DNA from: Methylococcus mesophilus
Lineage (GTDB): Bacteria > Pseudomonadota > Gammaproteobacteria > Methylococcales > Methylococcaceae
Direction: 5' to 3'
NCBI RefSeq assembly: GCF_026247885.1
Contig: NZ_CP110921.1
Location: forward strand, 682,001-746,000
Length of the DNA stretch: 64,000 bases
In this document: positions 61,055-64,000 of the stretch, one piece after another
Layout of the letters: each line of letters opens with the position of its first letter
How positions within the stretch are numbered: position 1 is the stretch's first letter
Notes under the pieces: model-generated
Seen by the model: the letters and a program-made list of their open reading frames with translations, nothing else
The model's database searches: none
What the model was told of the DNA's origin: nothing
Translations under genes and position numbers: made by a program

Positions 61055-61843
61055 TTATGCGCCCGCCATCAACCAAGAATTTATCCCAATTCCGTACTGA
61101 CGGGTAGGCTCTGGGATTTTTATATCACCCTTATTCACGAACCCCCATATATCTGGCCGAGACTGTCGCAATCCCGCCAGAACATCTGATACTGCGCCCG
61201 CGCACGGAATTCTATCTCCGTGATAATTGGCGACTGGCCCCACCTGCGTCAACACCACCCCCAACCCTTTAAGCAGTCTTAACAATTGCGGTTCCATCAC
61301 AGCCACCCAATAAGTAACGTTCTGCGCGTAACTCATAATAAAAATAGCCTGAAGCAGTCCTAACGTCATTAATGGCATTAAGCTTCGCCTCTCTTCACGA
61401 AAGCTTGATACACCAGCCATTTCGGAGACGCCATGGACATTATGGCGTTCATATAAACGCCTGCGAAATTGCTTTGAAACCGCGAAACGGGATATTTCGG
61501 CAATCTGCTCGCGAGGAACATGCGACAGTTTCTGACGAAAGGCGGAATCGATTTGACAATTTAATTCCACTGGCAGCAGACCGTTCTCGATGTCCTGGTT
61601 AGGTCTTATAAGACGCACGGTCCCGGCCACTTCCCGTGTGGCGCGATGACGCAACAGCGCATGAGCCGACCCTTGATCGAACTCGTCTTTTTCCAGGCCA
61701 TCTTGGAAATTTCTTGGATTTTCGTACTCACACTCTTGACAGTATATCTGATATCTAAGAGACATTACCTCTCGAATCAGCTCCGGCGTGTCAGCCAATT
61801 CCACATAAAAATACTCGAAGAATCTTTCCCTCCAGCCATCCAT
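61055..61843 (-). CDS. PEP-CTERM/exosortase system-associated acyltransferase
   Basis: Encodes 262 residues from the ATG at 61843 (gggagg upstream). The GNAT-like autoinducer-synthase fold is suggested by RYQIYCQECEYENP, EVAGTVRLIRP, EISRFAVSKQFRRR and the later YWVAVMEPQLLRLLKGLGV. These match the exosortase-associated acyltransferases (TIGR03694-like), usually part of PEP-CTERM exopolysaccharide loci and related to N-acyl amino acid synthases. The exosortase and other PEP-CTERM genes are not in this window. The DNA has lower GC than the surrounding genes. Confidence 0.82.
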   Translation of the reverse strand: MDGWRERFFEYFYVELADTPELIREVMSLRYQIYCQECEYENPRNFQDGLEKDEFDQGSAHALLRHRATREVAGTVRLIRPNQDIENGLLPVELNCQIDSAFRQKLSHVPREQIAEISRFAVSKQFRRRLYERHNVHGVSEMAGVSSFREERRSLMPLMTLGLLQAIFIMSYAQNVTYWVAVMEPQLLRLLKGLGVVLTQVGPVANYHGDRIPCAGAVSDVLAGLRQSRPDIWGFVNKGDIKIPEPTRQYGIGINSWLMAGA

Positions 61844-62373
61844 ACCATCCTCCCAGCCGCTGTCAAGACATTCGCCAAAACCAGGATTGCAGGCAATCCT
61901 CATTGCTGGCTCGGTTTAGTGCTTGTGATAAATCGAGAGAATGGCCGCTGTCCTCGCCATTCAGAGCAGAGCACTTACGATACTGCAACCCACAAGGAAC
62001 GGGAAATCATTGCGTCACGGGCGTCAAATTAACAGATGCTTGTTACTCTTGAACGATAGCCGGGTTACCGTTTCATTGCGTTTTCCCGCAACCAGCGACT
62101 GGCGACTGACTGTACGCACCGTACTCTTGAGAGCATCGGGATGCACATGCTTCGATGTCAATGGCGACACCAGCGCCTCCTCCACGTAACTGGAGTCATA
62201 TTTGAATAAGCCAAGACAGGTTACGTTGATAATATTCCAAGATCATTCAGATAACCCTTCGTAATTAACCAATACCTGGACATTAAACCAGTTCTTTTGA
62301 GATCAAACTCTAACCTGTAAAGTAGACGAAGGCGAGGCTACGAACGATCCGAAAACCTCGCCTTTTATATGCA
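61844..62373. other. Long intergenic region with a possible gene fragment
   Basis: No complete gene is supported in these 530 bases. On the minus strand a frame without ATG is open from about 62260 to a stop at 62007, reading FKYDSSYVEEALVSPLTS and ending SVNLTPVTQ; a GTG at 62186 would give 59 residues. It has no recognised domain and could be the end of a decayed gene. The region has lower GC than the flanks. The hairpin at 62329-62365 is listed separately. Confidence 0.4.
62329..62365. terminator. Hairpin downstream of the secreted-protein gene
   Basis: AAGGCGAGG and CCTCGCCTT pair across an 18-base loop. It lies 9 bases after the stop of the minus-strand gene ending at 62374. A T-run follows only on the plus strand, so termination on the minus strand may be imperfect. 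Confidence 0.55.
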
Positions 62374-63015
62374 TCAATACTGGAATTCCCCTTGTAAAAT
62401 AGGCGCGGAATCTACCGATACGGCGGCGACATCTCCGCCATTTACCACTGGCACGACCTTGGCGGCGCTGGTTCCTTCCGTGCATCTGCCAATCTTGGCC
62501 GTCACTTTTCCCGAACCGCCGGGCTGGAGTGGAACGTTCACCGTCCCGGACGCGGTGCCCGTCGAAGTATTACCTCCGGCACTCGCGCTGGAACCGGACC
62601 TATAGGATACGTCTTCGTCCCTATAGGACACGTCTACGGCGTAGCTCGCGTACTGTAGTCTCGTGCCGTCCGGCTGGTCCTTCCAGGAAATCGCGCTGAT
62701 CGGGAGAGTGCAGGAAAATTTTCTCCCAACAGTTGACATTGTCAGCACGACGGAAGCACTCGTCGCCGCCATCTGGTCGGCCAATACCCGGCCGTCAAGC
62801 GGTAGCGTCACCGTGGCAACGAACGTGCTGGACGCGGTTACTCTCCTGCCGGTCTTGGAGTTCGTGAAGGTGGACGTAGCGCTCCCCGTCCCCACCTCAC
62901 CCGTGAGGTCTGCGGTAAGTAATCTCGTTTGAGTCGCGGCAAGCGCGGATTCGCCCGCCATGAGCGCCAAAGCCATGGAAAATACGATCGCTTTGGAAGC
63001 AGATTTGGTGTTCAT
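62374..63015 (-). CDS. Secreted hypothetical protein
   Basis: Encodes 213 residues with a clear signal peptide (IVFSMALALMAGESALA, cleavage near residue 27). The mature protein is Ser/Thr/Val/Gly rich, has two cysteines (KFSCTLP and IGRCTEG), and looks mostly beta-structured. A short tandem duplication gives DVSYRDEDVSYR, encoded by two near-identical 16-base units. There is no PEP-CTERM sorting motif at the end. Function unknown. Confidence 0.72.
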   Translation of the reverse strand: MNTKSASKAIVFSMALALMAGESALAATQTRLLTADLTGEVGTGSATSTFTNSKTGRRVTASSTFVATVTLPLDGRVLADQMAATSASVVLTMSTVGRKFSCTLPISAISWKDQPDGTRLQYASYAVDVSYRDEDVSYRSGSSASAGGNTSTGTASGTVNVPLQPGGSGKVTAKIGRCTEGTSAAKVVPVVNGGDVAAVSVDSAPILQGEFQY

Positions 63016-63255
63016 ACAATATCTCCTTTTTTCGGTAAAATCGGATCAATTTTCAAACACGTCTTCTGGAAAGGGATTTCACTTGAGCGGAGCAAACCCT
63101 CGATATTCAGGCTAGTTTACAATCGGCACATGTCAAGGGAGGCAATTGAAGGCGGCAGACATTCTTTCCCGGACCGCCGGCGCCACTGCAGGGTTTATCG
63201 CCTTAAGAACCGGTCTAGAAAAAATTCAGGCGCATTTAGCTTGCTCAAACCTCCA

Positions 63256-64000
63256 ATGATCTGCAGGTTCTGGTTCACCTTCGTCCTGTCCGTCGGACTT
63301 GCACACGCCGCTCGGCCCGCAACCGCTCAAGCCGCATTCATTGCTGACCGCAGTTGCCCTGCCTACGTCTCGAAGAACAAGCAGACCAACCCGGATGGCG
63401 CCCGCATCGCTGCGGGACAAGCTTATCCGGTGATCGAAGCCAACAGGCCGGATGGCGCCGACTGGTACAGGCTCCGACTGCCAGCGGCCAACCCGCCCGA
63501 GCGCTGGGTCAGCCGGGACTGCGGCCGGCTGGCGCCGGACGCGGCTGCCGAACCGGCCGGAAAGCGATGCGATCTTGCGGGACAAGCTGATGCTTACGTG
63601 CTGGCGCTGAGCTGGCAGCCGGCCTTCTGCCAGCTCAATCCCGACAAGCCGGAATGCCGCGTTGCCGATCCGGCGGGCTACCCCGCCCGCAATTTCAGCC
63701 TGCACGGGCTGTGGCCGAACAACGCGAACTGCGGGACGGACTACGGCTTTTGCGGGGAGGTGAAGCAGCCCAGACGCGACTTCTGCGACTATCCCCCCGT
63801 CGCCCTCGGACCCGCCGGGAAGGCCGCTCTGGCCGAGGTCATGCCCGGATCCGCATCCTGCCTGGAACGCCACGAATGGCATAAGCACGGCACCTGCCAG
63901 ACCGTATGGTCGAGCGATGTCTATTTCGCCCTGGCCGCCGACCTGACCCGACAGTTCAACGGCTCCGGGATTGCCGAGTTTGCCGCGGCCGGTATCGGAC
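63256..64000 (+). CDS. Ribonuclease T2 family protein (3' end beyond the window)
   Basis: The frame from the ATG at 63256 stays open through the window end (248 codons seen). Residues 1-27 resemble a signal peptide (ICRFWFTFVLSVGLAHA). A Cys-containing stretch of about 85 residues precedes the catalytic domain, which has both RNase T2 active-site segments: FSLHGLWPNN (CAS I) and RHEWHKHGTC (CAS II), with several cysteines for disulfides. Such enzymes are exported and degrade RNA for nutrients or in envelope-stress and toxicity roles. No good ribosome binding site is seen, so a start slightly upstream cannot be excluded. Confidence 0.88.
   Translation, partial: MICRFWFTFVLSVGLAHAARPATAQAAFIADRSCPAYVSKNKQTNPDGARIAAGQAYPVIEANRPDGADWYRLRLPAANPPERWVSRDCGRLAPDAAAEPAGKRCDLAGQADAYVLALSWQPAFCQLNPDKPECRVADPAGYPARNFSLHGLWPNNANCGTDYGFCGEVKQPRRDFCDYPPVALGPAGKAALAEVMPGSASCLERHEWHKHGTCQTVWSSDVYFALAADLTRQFNGSGIAEFAAAGIG

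Noticed and set aside
1-64000. CRISPR arrays
   Set aside because: No series of regularly spaced identical short repeats was seen; the only repeats are tsaE, FG-GAP protein repeats and two REP-like elements.

Overview
The window is a 64 kb, GC-rich piece of a bacterial chromosome. The housekeeping order points to a gammaproteobacterium: epmB/efp/epmA, rimP-nusA-infB-rbfA-truB-rpsO-pnp, and queG divergent from nnr-tsaE. The copper-related gene content, the PEP-CTERM-type acyltransferase and the overall look suggest a methanotroph near Methylococcus. That family-level placement is inference; no methane oxidation gene lies in the window.

Layout. 0-6.8 kb: exported proteins (a multicopper oxidase fused to FG-GAP repeats, a small secreted protein, a beta-propeller-like FG-GAP protein, a YHYH protein). 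6.8-24.3 kb: mostly core genes, namely a DUF4239 membrane protein, the 4.5S signal recognition particle RNA, dnaX-ybaB-recR-HIT, the complete EF-P beta-lysylation set (epmB, efp, epmA), lpxH, and the rimP-to-pnp operon with a terminator-rich leader. 24.3-35.8 kb: a Bax-inhibitor-1 membrane protein, a deaminase resembling fungal cytosine deaminase, a DUF2760-Hsp70-Hsp70 operon, a glutathione transferase, a secreted protein with a phospholipase-A2-like motif, and queG. 35.9-47.6 kb: nnr-tsaE, then an approximately 9.4 kb island bounded by two diverged full-length copies of tsaE.

The island holds a broken helix-turn-helix regulator and four tightly coupled genes: a PLD-SNF2 helicase, an Eco57I-like adenine methyltransferase, a small DprA/SLOG-like protein and a schlafen-type AlbA_2/ATPase protein. 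It looks like an anti-phage defence operon and is the best candidate for a poorly described system.

47.6-55.9 kb: nine minus-strand genes in one run. They encode an RND metal-efflux adaptor and pump, a P-II-like protein, an ECF sigma factor and its anti-sigma factor, and a bufferin-type operon (cysteine-rich precursor BufA, DUF692/MNIO enzyme BufB, DUF2063 partner BufC, DoxX protein). I read this as a metal, probably copper, stress and sequestration block. Both blocks sit between tsaE and amiC, genes that are adjacent in E. coli, so this junction appears to be an insertion hot spot. 56-64 kb: amiC, a small membrane protein, murF, a VAO-type flavin oxidase, a PEP-CTERM/exosortase-associated acyltransferase, a secreted protein, and a ribonuclease T2 gene cut by the window end.

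No CRISPR array, rRNA, tRNA, transposase or integrase was recognised.
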